Positions 1 through 7,885 of a DNA stretch of 64,000 nt are shown piece by piece. Under the pieces are notes generated by a model. It did not search any database and was not told the origin of the DNA. It was given only the letters and a program-made list of their open reading frames with translations. Within the stretch, counting starts at the first letter, position 1; every line of letters begins with the position of its first letter. The stretch comes from Pantoea rwandensis (lineage in GTDB: Bacteria; Pseudomonadota; Gammaproteobacteria; Enterobacterales; Enterobacteriaceae): positions 496,001 to 560,000 of the forward strand of contig NZ_MLFR01000001.1 of the NCBI RefSeq assembly GCF_002095475.1, written 5' to 3'. Position numbers and translations under genes: made by a program.

Positions 1-362
1 CCATCACGGCATTTCCCACCCAACAGTTCGTACACTGGCAGCCCAGCCACTTTGCCTTTTAAATCCCACAAGGCCATATCGACGCCAGACAGTGCGTTGT
101 TCATGACCGGGCCATTTCGCCAGTAGCCACTCACGGCTGCCGATTGCCAAATATCCTCAATTCGCGCGGGATCCTTACCCATTAAAAACGGTTTCATATA
201 GTTGTCGATGGCAGAGGCGACGGCATGAATACGCTGAGTAAAGGTTGCACAGCCCAAACCGTATAAACCAGGTTCGCTGGTTTCAATTTTAACCACCACC
301 AGGTCAATACCGCCTGGTGCGGTGAGAATGGTTTTTACGTTGGTAATCTTAAGTTGGCTCAT
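1..362 (-). CDS. RspA/ManD-type sugar-acid dehydratase, enolase superfamily (3' part outside window)
   Basis: Only the first 120 codons lie in the window; the gene runs off the left edge. The N-terminal sequence matches the capping domain of the RspA/D-mannonate dehydratase group, with blocks such as RIEDIWQ, YWRNGPV and VDMALWD-K-K resembling E. coli RspA. Such enzymes dehydrate six-carbon sugar acids to 2-keto-3-deoxy acids using Mg2+. The catalytic barrel lies outside, so substrate and activity cannot be judged. It sits 76 bp downstream of the GntR-type regulator on the same strand, but a hairpin terminator and a candidate operator lie between them, suggesting its own promoter. The neighbourhood (idonate/keto-gluconate dehydrogenases, ACS-family carriers) supports a role in sugar-acid catabolism. 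The family call is firm; the substrate is inference. Confidence 0.85.
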   Translation of the reverse strand, partial: MSQLKITNVKTILTAPGGIDLVVVKIETSEPGLYGLGCATFTQRIHAVASAIDNYMKPFLMGKDPARIEDIWQSAAVSGYWRNGPVMNNALSGVDMALWDLKGKVAGLPVYELLGGKCRD

Positions 363-386
363 GCTAATCCTCATTAATCTTGTATG

Positions 387-397
387 ATGTCCTACAT
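387..397. promoter_or_regulatory. Candidate GntR operator upstream of the dehydratase
   Basis: ATGTCCTACAT is a dyad (ATGT-CCT-ACAT), the form expected of a GntR/FCD operator. The 13-mer TGTCCTACATGTT (388-400) recurs exactly at 1155-1167, just upstream of the GntR-type regulator gene itself. Two identical copies at the two leftward promoters suggest that this regulator controls both the dehydratase and its own gene. The assignment is inference. Confidence 0.5.
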
Positions 398-404
398 GTT
401 AAAG

Positions 405-432
405 GAATAAAAAAAGCCGCAATGGGCTTTTC
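405..432 (-). terminator. Rho-independent terminator of the GntR-type regulator gene
   Basis: Read on the minus strand, AAAAGCC and GGCTTTT pair around a short loop and are followed by a T run. It lies directly after the stop codon of the regulator. Confidence 0.65.
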
Positions 433-438
433 CTATGA

Positions 439-1149
439 TCAGTTATGGCGTACATCCTCGATGGCGTGCACGTTATGGGTCATCGCACTGTTGAGCGTCT
501 CTGTTGCCAAATCTGCATCACGATTTTTCAGCGCCATGAATACCTTAATGTGGGCTTCAACGCTCTCAAGCGTAATGCCCAGCACACGGTTTAACTCTTC
601 GAGATAATGCACATAGATGCCTTTGAGTGACTCCATAACATGAATAAAAATTTTGTTATGCGAGGCTTTCACTATGGCCAGATGAAAGTCATAGTCTGCC
701 AGGGAGTACTTCTTGTAATCTTCCCGATTGACCAGCATACGATTGAGTGCACTCTCTAACGCCTGAATGTCTTCATCAGTTGCATTCTCTACAGCCAACT
801 CCATGCAACGAAACTCAACGGTTTGGCGAAACACTCGCATATCGTCAAACTCTTCCTGAGACAGATGCAAAATCGGCTGATTGTCACTGAATGCCCCGTA
901 GCGCGCGACATCCCGAGTAACATAAGTCCCCTTGCCCTGATGCGTGATGACGATACCTAAATCACGTAGTTTTTGCACTGCACTGCGCACGCTGACTCGG
1001 CTGACCTGGAAGGTGGCAGTGAGTTCTGCTTCAGAAGGCAACTTACAGCCCGGCTCCCAGATGCCATCTTGAATGTTCTGCTTCATCTGCTCGTAGATCA
1101 CATCCACGATATTGTGTTTTTGAATACTTGCCAGCGCCACGTTGCTCAC
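439..1149 (-). CDS. GntR-family transcriptional regulator, FCD (FadR) subfamily
   Basis: The 236-aa protein has an N-terminal winged helix of the GntR type (about residues 12-80, with the pattern ...EPGCKLPSEAELTATFQVSRVSVRSAVQKL) and a C-terminal all-helical FCD effector domain (about 90-225). FCD regulators usually sense sugar acids or other carboxylates and repress nearby catabolic genes, as UxuR, ExuR and LldR do. It lies between the sugar-acid dehydratase and the divergent dehydrogenase/transport operon, so it is probably their local regulator. A TGTCCTACA dyad sits just upstream of its start (1155-1163) and again upstream of the dehydratase. The ligand is unknown; an idonate- or gluconate-related acid is a guess from context. 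Confidence 0.9.
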   Translation of the reverse strand: MSNVALASIQKHNIVDVIYEQMKQNIQDGIWEPGCKLPSEAELTATFQVSRVSVRSAVQKLRDLGIVITHQGKGTYVTRDVARYGAFSDNQPILHLSQEEFDDMRVFRQTVEFRCMELAVENATDEDIQALESALNRMLVNREDYKKYSLADYDFHLAIVKASHNKIFIHVMESLKGIYVHYLEELNRVLGITLESVEAHIKVFMALKNRDADLATETLNSAMTHNVHAIEDVRHN

Positions 1150-1153
1150 TCAC

Positions 1154-1164
1154 TTGTCCTACAT
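1154..1164. promoter_or_regulatory. Second copy of the candidate GntR operator
   Basis: TTGTCCTACAT repeats the core of the site at 387-397 with one change in the outer base. It lies 5-15 bp upstream of the regulator start codon, consistent with autoregulation. Confidence 0.45.
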
Positions 1165-1333
1165 GTTGGCCTTTTTAACTTTTTCACTGTCTTGGCACAA
1201 GGCGTTTTTTCATTTATCACCCTTTACACGTTTAATTCACAAGATGTAAATACTTTAAATTCATTAGCTTATAATGCTTTTGATGCTTTCATGGTTTGCT
1301 ACCAGATCCCATTTTTGTGAAACAGTCTGCAAT

Positions 1334-1408
1334 TTGTTAATCATGTGATTGCTGCTACCTATAACCTCACGTACAACTCTCACATCAACTTGTTAGTCAT
1401 GTTACATG
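1334..1408. promoter_or_regulatory. Palindromic elements upstream of the SDR/MFS/idonate operon
   Basis: Two related blocks, TTGTTAATCATGTGA (1334-1348) and TTGTTAGTCATGTTA (1390-1404), lie in the divergent region, starts 56 bp apart. They include dyads AATCATGTGATT (1339-1350) and CATGTTACATG (1398-1408). The second is close to the ribosome binding site of the SDR gene, so a bound repressor would block transcription. They differ from the TGTCCTACA dyad and could belong to the same or another regulator. Confidence 0.35.
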
Positions 1409-1418
1409 AGGAGTTATC

Positions 1419-2186
1419 ATGCACCCCCTTTTCGATTTAACGGGAAAAACAGCCTTAATTACCGGTTCAACGCGCGGGCTCGGTTTTGCCTACGCCACAG
1501 GATTAGCGCAGGCTGGCGCTTCTGTCATCCTGAATGGCACCTGCGAACAACACATGCATCACGCGTTGGCACAGTTAGAAGCACAGGGATTTAATGCGCG
1601 GGGCTTTCTCTTTAACGTCGCAAATGAAGATGAGATAGAGCACGTTTTCACGCAGCTTGATGAAGAAAATGTCCACGTCGATATCGTCATCAATAATGCC
1701 GGTATTCAGTTCCGTAAACCTATGCTGGAACTGGCCTTAAGTGACTGGCAGCGCGTATTAGATGTCAATCTCACCAGTGCCTTCCTGGTATCTCGAGCTG
1801 CAGCGCGGCGTATGGTGGCGCGCAACAGCGGTGGCAAAATTATCAACATCGGCTCACTCACTAGCGAAGCCGCTCGCGCGACCGTTGCCCCTTATACCGC
1901 AGCAAAAGGCGGTATCAAATTACTGACGAAATCGATGGCAGCTGAATGGGCTGTCCATAACATCCAATCGAATGGCATCGGACCGGGCTATATCCTCACC
2001 GACATGAACAGTGCACTGGTAGAAAATCAGGAATTCAATCAATGGGTTTGCAATAGCACTCCCTCAGGGCGCTGGGGTAAACCTGATGAGTTAATTGGCA
2101 CGGCGGTGTACCTGGCCTCCTCGGCTTCTAACTACGTTAATGGACAAATGATTTATGTCGACGGTGGTTGGCTCGCCACACTTTAG
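1419..2186 (+). CDS. SDR-family oxidoreductase, gluconate 5-dehydrogenase (IdnO)-like
   Basis: This 255-aa classical short-chain dehydrogenase has the cofactor motif TGSTRGLG (15-22), NNAG (92-95), and the catalytic Ser146, Tyr159 and Lys163 (YTAAK). The order and spacing match gluconate 5-dehydrogenases, which reduce 5-keto-D-gluconate to D-gluconate in the cytoplasm. A GAGGAG ribosome site precedes the ATG. It is the first gene of a rightward operon with two MFS carriers and an IdnD-like dehydrogenase, which together recall the E. coli idn pathway (L-idonate to 5-ketogluconate to gluconate). Several SDRs with other sugar-acid substrates look alike, so the substrate is inferred mainly from idnD. 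Confidence 0.85.
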   Translation: MHPLFDLTGKTALITGSTRGLGFAYATGLAQAGASVILNGTCEQHMHHALAQLEAQGFNARGFLFNVANEDEIEHVFTQLDEENVHVDIVINNAGIQFRKPMLELALSDWQRVLDVNLTSAFLVSRAAARRMVARNSGGKIINIGSLTSEAARATVAPYTAAKGGIKLLTKSMAAEWAVHNIQSNGIGPGYILTDMNSALVENQEFNQWVCNSTPSGRWGKPDELIGTAVYLASSASNYVNGQMIYVDGGWLATL

Positions 2187-2256
2187 ACCACCGTTAATTA
2201 AAAATGCATTTCCAGACTCACTGTATCCTCCCCATAAAACGATAAGAGGTCAGAAC

Positions 2257-3555
2257 ATGAATCAGACCATTTCAGGGACACTCTCTAATAAACGTTGGGG
2301 GCGGCTCATTCCCATCGCCTTCATCACCTATAGCCTGGCCTATTTGGATCGAGCAAACTACGGTTTCGGCGCTGCAGCTGGACTCGCAGAAGACCTTAAC
2401 ATCACACCGGCAATATCTTCGCTGCTGGGTGCACTATTCTTCCTGGGTTATTTCTGTTTTCAAGTGCCCGGCGGTATCTATGCAGAGAAACACTCAGCCA
2501 AGCGATTGATTTTTTGGAGTCTCATTCTTTGGGGGGCGCTGGCTGCTGCAACAGGCATGGTTCACAATGTTGCACTTTTGGCGGCCGTACGTTTTCTTCT
2601 GGGTGTGGCCGAAAGCGTAGTCATGCCCGCGATGCTGATATTTCTCAGTCACTGGTTCACAAGAGAGGAGCGTTCTAGAGCGAATACCTTCTTGTTTCTA
2701 GGTAATCCCATCACAGTGTTGTGGATGTCGATCCTTTCTGGTTACTTAGTCAATGCATTTGGTTGGCGCGGGATGTTCATTATTGAAGGTGCGCCAGCCA
2801 TCATATGGGCCGTCATTTGGTGGGTGATCTACGCTGATCGACCAAAAGACGCCAAATGGTTAAACGATACGGAAAAACGTGCCATCGAGAATGCGCTGGC
2901 AGAAGAACAACAAGCCATAAAACCCGTCAAAAATTATCGTGAAGCCTTTCGTTCACCCAAAGTACTGGCCCTGGCTTTCATCCACTTCTTTTGGAACATA
3001 GGCATGTATGGCTTCATCATGTGGCTGCCTTCAATGCTCAAAACGGCATCTGGTTTAGGCATAGTAGCAACCGGCTGGCTCTCTGCTGCCCCCTATCTGG
3101 TTGCCGTTCCACTGATGTTAACAGCATCTTGGTACTCGGATAAATTCCAGCAGCGTAAAGCTATCGTTGTGGCTTTCCTCGGACTGGGGGCCGTCTGTTT
3201 TATTGCCTCCTTCACTCTCGGCGCATCTCATTTCTGGATCTCTTGGTCACTGCTGGTCATTGCTGGAGGAGCAATGTATACGCCTTATGGCCCATTCTTC
3301 GCCGCCATTCCTGAAATGATCCCTCGCAACGTAGTAGCCGGTGCAATCTCATTTGTCGTTTGTTTCGGCGCTTTGGGATCATTCGTCGGCGCCTGGATTG
3401 TGGGCTACTTAAATGGTTTGACCGGAAGTCCAGCTGCTTCATATGTTTTCATGGGCGCGTCCCTCGTGGTTGCTGTGCTCTTAACTGCACTGACCCGTTT
3501 TAGTAATGCATCGAACACGTTAACCCACTCCGCACTGAGAAAGGTTAATCCATGA
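2257..3555 (+). CDS. MFS transporter, anion:cation symporter (ACS) family
   Basis: The chosen ATG follows an AAGAGG ribosome site; an open frame extends upstream but lacks a signal for initiation. The 432-aa protein shows about twelve membrane segments, the YLDRANYGFG motif in the first helix and a hydrophilic central loop, typical of ACS-family carriers that import hexonates, tartrate or phthalate with protons. Its stop overlaps the start of the next carrier gene by ATGA, so the two are translationally coupled. Two paralogous carriers in one operon suggest different substrates, for example idonate and a keto-acid; this cannot be settled from sequence. Confidence 0.85.
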   Translation: MNQTISGTLSNKRWGRLIPIAFITYSLAYLDRANYGFGAAAGLAEDLNITPAISSLLGALFFLGYFCFQVPGGIYAEKHSAKRLIFWSLILWGALAAATGMVHNVALLAAVRFLLGVAESVVMPAMLIFLSHWFTREERSRANTFLFLGNPITVLWMSILSGYLVNAFGWRGMFIIEGAPAIIWAVIWWVIYADRPKDAKWLNDTEKRAIENALAEEQQAIKPVKNYREAFRSPKVLALAFIHFFWNIGMYGFIMWLPSMLKTASGLGIVATGWLSAAPYLVAVPLMLTASWYSDKFQQRKAIVVAFLGLGAVCFIASFTLGASHFWISWSLLVIAGGAMYTPYGPFFAAIPEMIPRNVVAGAISFVVCFGALGSFVGAWIVGYLNGLTGSPAASYVFMGASLVVAVLLTALTRFSNASNTLTHSALRKVNP

Positions 3556-4913
3556 CAGCTAAACCCACCCGTACCCGATTCTCCGTGCTGGCGATGTTAT
3601 TTGTTGTGACGGCCATTAACTATATGGACCGTGCCAACCTTTCCGTTGCGGGTTCTCACATTCAGGGAGACTTGGCGCTCTCCCCGACGCAGCTCGGATT
3701 ACTGTTCTCAATGTTTACCTGGTTCTATGCCATGAGCCAAATCCCAGTGGGATATCTTTTGGACCGTATCGGCTCCCGCTGGTTGTATGGCAGCGCGATT
3801 GTGTTGTGGAGCGTGTTTACCCTGTTGATGGGCCTTGCTTCTCACCATCTTTTCGCCACCGCCACCGCTTCTTTTATGATGCTGCTGGCTTGCCGTGCTT
3901 TGGTGGGGATCGCTGAAGCCCCCTCTTTTCCTTCGAACACCAAGATCATCGCGACATGGTTCCCGGATCATGAACGTGCCCGTGCAACTGCGACCTACTC
4001 CAGTGCGCAATACATTGGCCTGGCGCTACTCACCCCGCTGCTTTCCCTGATTGTGAGCAAGTGGGGCTGGGAGATGTCGTTCTATATTTCTGGCGCGGTC
4101 GGCATCGTATTTGGTATTTACTGGTTGATTCGCTATCGCGATCCGCAACACAGCACGCAGGTCAATCAAGGGGAACTGGAAATTATTCGCCAAGGCGGTG
4201 GCTACGGTTCTGAAGTCAAAGGGGCAAATACGCGGGTGAACTGGCCTGAAGTACGCTTCATCTTGCGTCAACGCACCACCTGGGGTCTGTTTATTGCCCA
4301 ATTCGCGGCTTCGTCCACCCTCTACTTTTTCCTGACTTGGTTCATTGTCTATCTGGAAAAAGGGTTACACCTGTCGATCGACAAAGCAGGGATTGGCGCC
4401 ATGTTCCCTTACCTCATGGCCATGGCTGGTGTGTTATGCGGAGGCACATTAAGTGATCTGCTGCTGAAGCGCGGTCGCAGTCGTACCTTTGCGCGAAAAC
4501 TTCCTGTGATGTCAGGCATGCTACTGACTTGCTCAATTGCGCTGGTAAATTTCTTCCAGGACCAACCTGTCATAGCGATAGGTATTCTCTCCATCGCCTT
4601 TTTCGCCAATGCTTTCTCCAATCTCGGTTGGGTGGTGTGCAGTGATGTCATACCACGCCATCTCATTGGCACTATTGGCGGATTTCTCAATATTTTCGGC
4701 AACTTATCCGGCATCGCCAGCCCGATCATCATCGGCATAATTCTGCAACGTACGCAAAACTTCCAATATGCGATGTGGTACATAGCGGCGGTCGCACTGG
4801 CGGGTTTCCTCGCTTATCTGTTCCTGGTGGGGAAAATCGAAGTCATGGTTCCTCCAGATGAACAACCTACCCCGCGCGACAATGAAAAATATAAGACGCC
4901 TTCAAATGCTTAG
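3552..4913 (+). CDS. MFS transporter, hexuronate/galactonate/glucarate (ACS) type
   Basis: This 453-aa carrier has twelve predicted helices, the family signature NYMDRANLSVAG in helix 1 and a GYLLDRIGSRW loop between helices 2 and 3, much like DgoT, GarP and GudP. It differs clearly from the carrier just upstream, so it is not a recent duplicate. The start overlaps the preceding stop codon by four bases and the stop lies eight bases before the idonate dehydrogenase, so all four genes form one transcript. The likely substrate is a hexonate such as L-idonate or 5-ketogluconate, inferred from neighbours. Confidence 0.88.
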   Translation: MTAKPTRTRFSVLAMLFVVTAINYMDRANLSVAGSHIQGDLALSPTQLGLLFSMFTWFYAMSQIPVGYLLDRIGSRWLYGSAIVLWSVFTLLMGLASHHLFATATASFMMLLACRALVGIAEAPSFPSNTKIIATWFPDHERARATATYSSAQYIGLALLTPLLSLIVSKWGWEMSFYISGAVGIVFGIYWLIRYRDPQHSTQVNQGELEIIRQGGGYGSEVKGANTRVNWPEVRFILRQRTTWGLFIAQFAASSTLYFFLTWFIVYLEKGLHLSIDKAGIGAMFPYLMAMAGVLCGGTLSDLLLKRGRSRTFARKLPVMSGMLLTCSIALVNFFQDQPVIAIGILSIAFFANAFSNLGWVVCSDVIPRHLIGTIGGFLNIFGNLSGIASPIIIGIILQRTQNFQYAMWYIAAVALAGFLAYLFLVGKIEVMVPPDEQPTPRDNEKYKTPSNA

Positions 4914-4921
4914 GAGCAATC

Positions 4922-5962
4922 ATGCAGCATAAAACGGTTAAAGCCGTCATGGTGGCGGGAGCCCATGATGTACGGTATGAGAATCAAGACATTGCCTGGA
5001 ACAGCAATCAAGTGCTGGTAAAAGTGGAGCGCGGAGGAATCTGTGGTTCAGATATCCATTACTTCTTGCACGGCCGAGCAGGCATGTCGGTGTTGAAGTC
5101 GCCGATGGTACTAGGTCATGAGTTTGTTGGCATCGTTGAGCAAGCGCCACAGGAGAGCAACTTGTTGGCTGGACAACGCGTGGCTATCAATCCATCGCAA
5201 CCCTGTCAGCAGTGCGACATCTGCCGCTCAGGTAAACAAAATCTCTGCCGCTCGATGCGATTTATGGGAAGCGCGCAATTTTATCCCCATGTGAACGGTG
5301 GTTTTGCGCAGCATGTGGTGGTCGCCCCAGAGCAGTGCATCCCTTATGCCGATAATGTTGAGGCCAAAGTGATCGCCTTTGCCGAGCCGCTGGCGGTTTG
5401 TATTCACGGCATAAAGCAGGCTGGAGATTTAACCGGCAAGCGTGTTTTAGTCACTGGCGCAGGGCCGATTGGATGTTTGGTGATTGCTGCTGCGTTGGCC
5501 TCAGGCGCGACGGAAGTGATAGCGACCGATCTCAGCGAACGTTGCCGCGCGTTGGCATTAAAAATGGGCGCAGCTTCGGTCTGGGATCCACGCGATGAAG
5601 AGGTCGTTGCCGCTTGGCGTGAGAAGGGTGGCAGCTTCGACGTCTGCTTTGAAGCCTCTGGCGCTGCCGCTGCCGTCGCCTCAGTCGTTGCCTATACTCG
5701 ACCTGGCGGAATTATCGTGCAACTTGGTATGGGTCAGGCTGAGATCACCTATCCCATCGGCCCTCTTTTGGTTAAAGAAGTGCAGTTACGCGGCTCGTTT
5801 AGATTTGTCGATGAATTTACCACCGCTGTGCGTTGGTTGGAGACGGGCAAAATTGATCCTCTGCCGTTACTGTCGGCAGAACTGCCTATGGGCCAGGCGG
5901 TTGACGCACTCGAATTGGCCGCTGATAAGGAGAGGGCCGCAAAAGTACAGTTAGTGTTCTAG
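4922..5962 (+). CDS. idnD: Zinc-dependent L-idonate 5-dehydrogenase
   Basis: The 346-aa medium-chain dehydrogenase aligns along its whole length with E. coli IdnD, with shared blocks such as GGICGSD, PMVLGHE, INPSQPC, FGSA/MGSAQFYPHV-GGF and the C-terminal AAKVQLVF. Cys41, His66 and Glu67 form the catalytic zinc site, and the run of cysteines CQQCDICRSGKQNLC is the structural zinc lobe. The Rossmann motif is GAGPIG. The enzyme oxidises L-idonate to 5-keto-D-gluconate, which the SDR at the start of the operon can reduce to gluconate. It is the last gene before a strong hairpin shared with the convergent small gene. Confidence 0.9.
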   Translation: MQHKTVKAVMVAGAHDVRYENQDIAWNSNQVLVKVERGGICGSDIHYFLHGRAGMSVLKSPMVLGHEFVGIVEQAPQESNLLAGQRVAINPSQPCQQCDICRSGKQNLCRSMRFMGSAQFYPHVNGGFAQHVVVAPEQCIPYADNVEAKVIAFAEPLAVCIHGIKQAGDLTGKRVLVTGAGPIGCLVIAAALASGATEVIATDLSERCRALALKMGAASVWDPRDEEVVAAWREKGGSFDVCFEASGAAAAVASVVAYTRPGGIIVQLGMGQAEITYPIGPLLVKEVQLRGSFRFVDEFTTAVRWLETGKIDPLPLLSAELPMGQAVDALELAADKERAAKVQLVF

Positions 5963-5975
5963 GTTTCAGAAACAG

Positions 5976-5999
5976 CAAAGCCGCCCGGAGGCGGCCTTA
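5976..5999. terminator. Bidirectional hairpin between idnD and a BhsA-like gene
   Basis: GCCGCC-CGGA-GGCGGC forms a compact stem between two convergent genes, with A's on one side and TT on the other. An almost identical stem lies after the second BhsA-like paralogue (10450-10480). Confidence 0.7.
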
Positions 6000-6020
6000 A
6001 CGCTGAAGCGGAAACTGAAC

Positions 6021-6236
6021 TTATTTGTACAGTTCTGCAGTCATGTGCACACGGTTATTGGTGTTTGCTTCAGTGATTTTGTACTGTGCGCCCTGCTGCT
6101 GTGCCACTGCGGCAACTTTAGCTTCTGCACCGTCCAGCGTTGAAGACTCAACGGAGATGCTCTGGGCAAAGCTGGCAGCAGACATCAGTGAAAGAGCGGC
6201 AGCAGCGGCGATGGTCAGTGTTTTGATGGTTTTCAT
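6021..6236 (-). CDS. BhsA/McbA/YdgH-like periplasmic protein (DUF1471), copy 1
   Basis: This 71-aa protein starts MKTIKTL, has a signal peptide ending near ASFAQ, and ends HMTAELYK, the usual end of the DUF1471 fold of small enterobacterial stress and biofilm proteins. The open frame extends upstream, but the AAAGGAATAAGACC ribosome site fixes this ATG. A second copy of identical length lies at 10508-10723, with the same first residues, the same C-terminus, a similar ribosome site and a shared upstream region. Family members respond to acid, peroxide or biofilm conditions; a specific role here is unknown. Confidence 0.85.
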   Translation of the reverse strand: MKTIKTLTIAAAAALSLMSAASFAQSISVESSTLDGAEAKVAAVAQQQGAQYKITEANTNNRVHMTAELYK

Positions 6237-6261
6237 GGTCTTATTCCTTTGGGTTGTGTGT

Positions 6262-6278
6262 GAAGGCTGTGTGCCTTC
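6262..6278 (-). promoter_or_regulatory. 5'-UTR hairpin of BhsA-like copy 1
   Basis: GAAGGC-ACACA-GCCTTC (minus-strand reading) lies about 26 bp upstream of the start codon. Exactly the same 17 bases occur upstream of copy 2 at 10751-10767. A TATTAT -10-like box lies just upstream in both. It may stabilise the mRNA or bind an RNA regulator. Confidence 0.5.
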
Positions 6279-6318
6279 GATGAGAATAATAATACCCAAG
6301 GTTACCATTTCATTATTA

Positions 6319-6353
6319 ACTATTAGTGAGATCATCATGATCGCACTAATAGT
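6319..6353. repeat. Long inverted repeat upstream of BhsA-like copy 1
   Basis: Arms ACTATTAGTGAGATCA and TGATCGCACTAATAGT (16 bp, one mismatch) flank a 3-bp centre. The same element, perfect over 19 bp, precedes copy 2 (10805-10845). In both places it sits between the stop codon of the upstream gene and the small gene's promoter. No T run follows, so an operator is as likely as a terminator. Confidence 0.75.
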
Positions 6354-6367
6354 ATTCAAGTTATGGA

Positions 6368-7795
6368 TCAAATCGAACTACGTACCTGCTGAGCAGGCAA
6401 GGTACCTTCTGCTTCAGGCGTGACCTCAGCTGCAGGTTGCGAACCATACTTATTTTGTAACCACTGTTGCACCTGGTCCAACAAATGCCCATCCAACGCG
6501 TAATAGCGCAGATAAACGCCAACGGTAACCGCGAAAAAGAGTAACGGCGCGCCCACCATAATTGCCTGCATACCTAAGAGAGTTGATGCACTTTGCTGCA
6601 CATTTGGCACATAGCCAATCAGGCTAAGCACCATACCGATAAACAGCCCGGCAAAGGCAGCACCTGCTTTTACCACCATAGTTTGGACAGAATAGGCAAT
6701 GCTCTCAATGCGGACACCCAGCGCGTAGTCACCGTAGTCCACGGTGTCCGCCACCATAATCACTAACAATACCCAGAAGAGTGCATTCCCAATATTCACC
6801 AGTACTCCGGACAGTGAGATAAGCACTGCGCCTTGCGGCGCCCAAACAGCAATCGCGAACAGCATAAAGCAACTCAGCACAGGCAGCACCGACGCGCTGA
6901 GCCACAATACCCGACGAGAAAAAACGCGCACTAAGCGCGGGAACAACACAATGGTGATGAGGTTAGCCACACCGGCAAACGCCATATACCACGGGAAAAG
7001 ATCTTCACGTCCAAAAACATATTTAAAGTAATACACGGCGAATGCTGTGATGATGCTGTAAGCCAAGTTCCACGCCAATGCCATGATTAACAATACAAAT
7101 AATGGTCGATTGCGGGTGATCATACTGAGCACGGTGCCGAGACTGTGTTGTTCGCTGTTTGCTGTTTTTTGCGACGAGGAGTACCTCTCATGCACATTCA
7201 GCAGCGTCACCAACGTAGAAAGGATGAAGAAAAATACGATGATGTAAGTGAAGTAGAGAAAACCCTCACCTTGGTTACCGCCACCTAGCCAGCGGATGGC
7301 GGGTAATCCAATCACCCCCGTGAGATAGCCTGCACAACTGGCAAAAAATCGCGGCCAGGGAATCAATGCTTCTCGCTCACGTTTATCCAGCGTAATGCAA
7401 GGTACCAGTGACCAAAATGGCACATCCATGATGGTGTAAGTAAATCCCCACAGCAGATAGGTTATCCAGATCCACACAATCTGCTCGGTACCATGAAAAT
7501 GGTGAGCATGAAACACGGCAATCAACATCACTGAATTCACTAACGTACCAAGCAAAATCCAGGGTTTAAACTTGCCCCAGCGGGACCGGGTGCGTTCGAC
7601 GACCCATCCCATAACAGGATCGGCTAACGCATCGAGAAATCGCGCCACCAGAAATAACGTAGCGACCATGCCCATCGAAATCCCGGCCACATCGGTGTAG
7701 TAAAACATCAGATACATATAGATGATGCCTATGGCGAAATCTTTGCCGAATGCACCCAGGCCATAGCTGATTTTGGTCTTCAGTGACACACTCAT
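6368..7795 (-). CDS. melB: Melibiose permease-like sugar:cation symporter (GPH family)
   Basis: The 475-aa protein aligns with E. coli MelB along its full length, starting MSVSLKTK. The cation-site aspartates stand at the same positions: Asp19 (GKD), Asp55 and Asp59 (DALAD) and Asp124 (TIMDVPFW). About twelve membrane helices are predicted. The ATG chosen follows a GGAGAG ribosome site; ten upstream codons are open but unlike the family. It imports melibiose or related alpha-galactosides with Na+, Li+ or H+. It lies downstream of the alpha-galactosidase gene on the same strand (gap 90 bp), the melAB order of E. coli. Exact sugar preference is inferred. Confidence 0.92.
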   Translation of the reverse strand: MSVSLKTKISYGLGAFGKDFAIGIIYMYLMFYYTDVAGISMGMVATLFLVARFLDALADPVMGWVVERTRSRWGKFKPWILLGTLVNSVMLIAVFHAHHFHGTEQIVWIWITYLLWGFTYTIMDVPFWSLVPCITLDKREREALIPWPRFFASCAGYLTGVIGLPAIRWLGGGNQGEGFLYFTYIIVFFFILSTLVTLLNVHERYSSSQKTANSEQHSLGTVLSMITRNRPLFVLLIMALAWNLAYSIITAFAVYYFKYVFGREDLFPWYMAFAGVANLITIVLFPRLVRVFSRRVLWLSASVLPVLSCFMLFAIAVWAPQGAVLISLSGVLVNIGNALFWVLLVIMVADTVDYGDYALGVRIESIAYSVQTMVVKAGAAFAGLFIGMVLSLIGYVPNVQQSASTLLGMQAIMVGAPLLFFAVTVGVYLRYYALDGHLLDQVQQWLQNKYGSQPAAEVTPEAEGTLPAQQVRSSI

Positions 7796-7885
7796 GATTG
7801 ACTCTCCTCCTTGAACGGGTGGCAACCGACAGCCATGAAGCAGTTGCCTACACGCACAGGTAATTTAGCAGAAATGCTCTGAATA

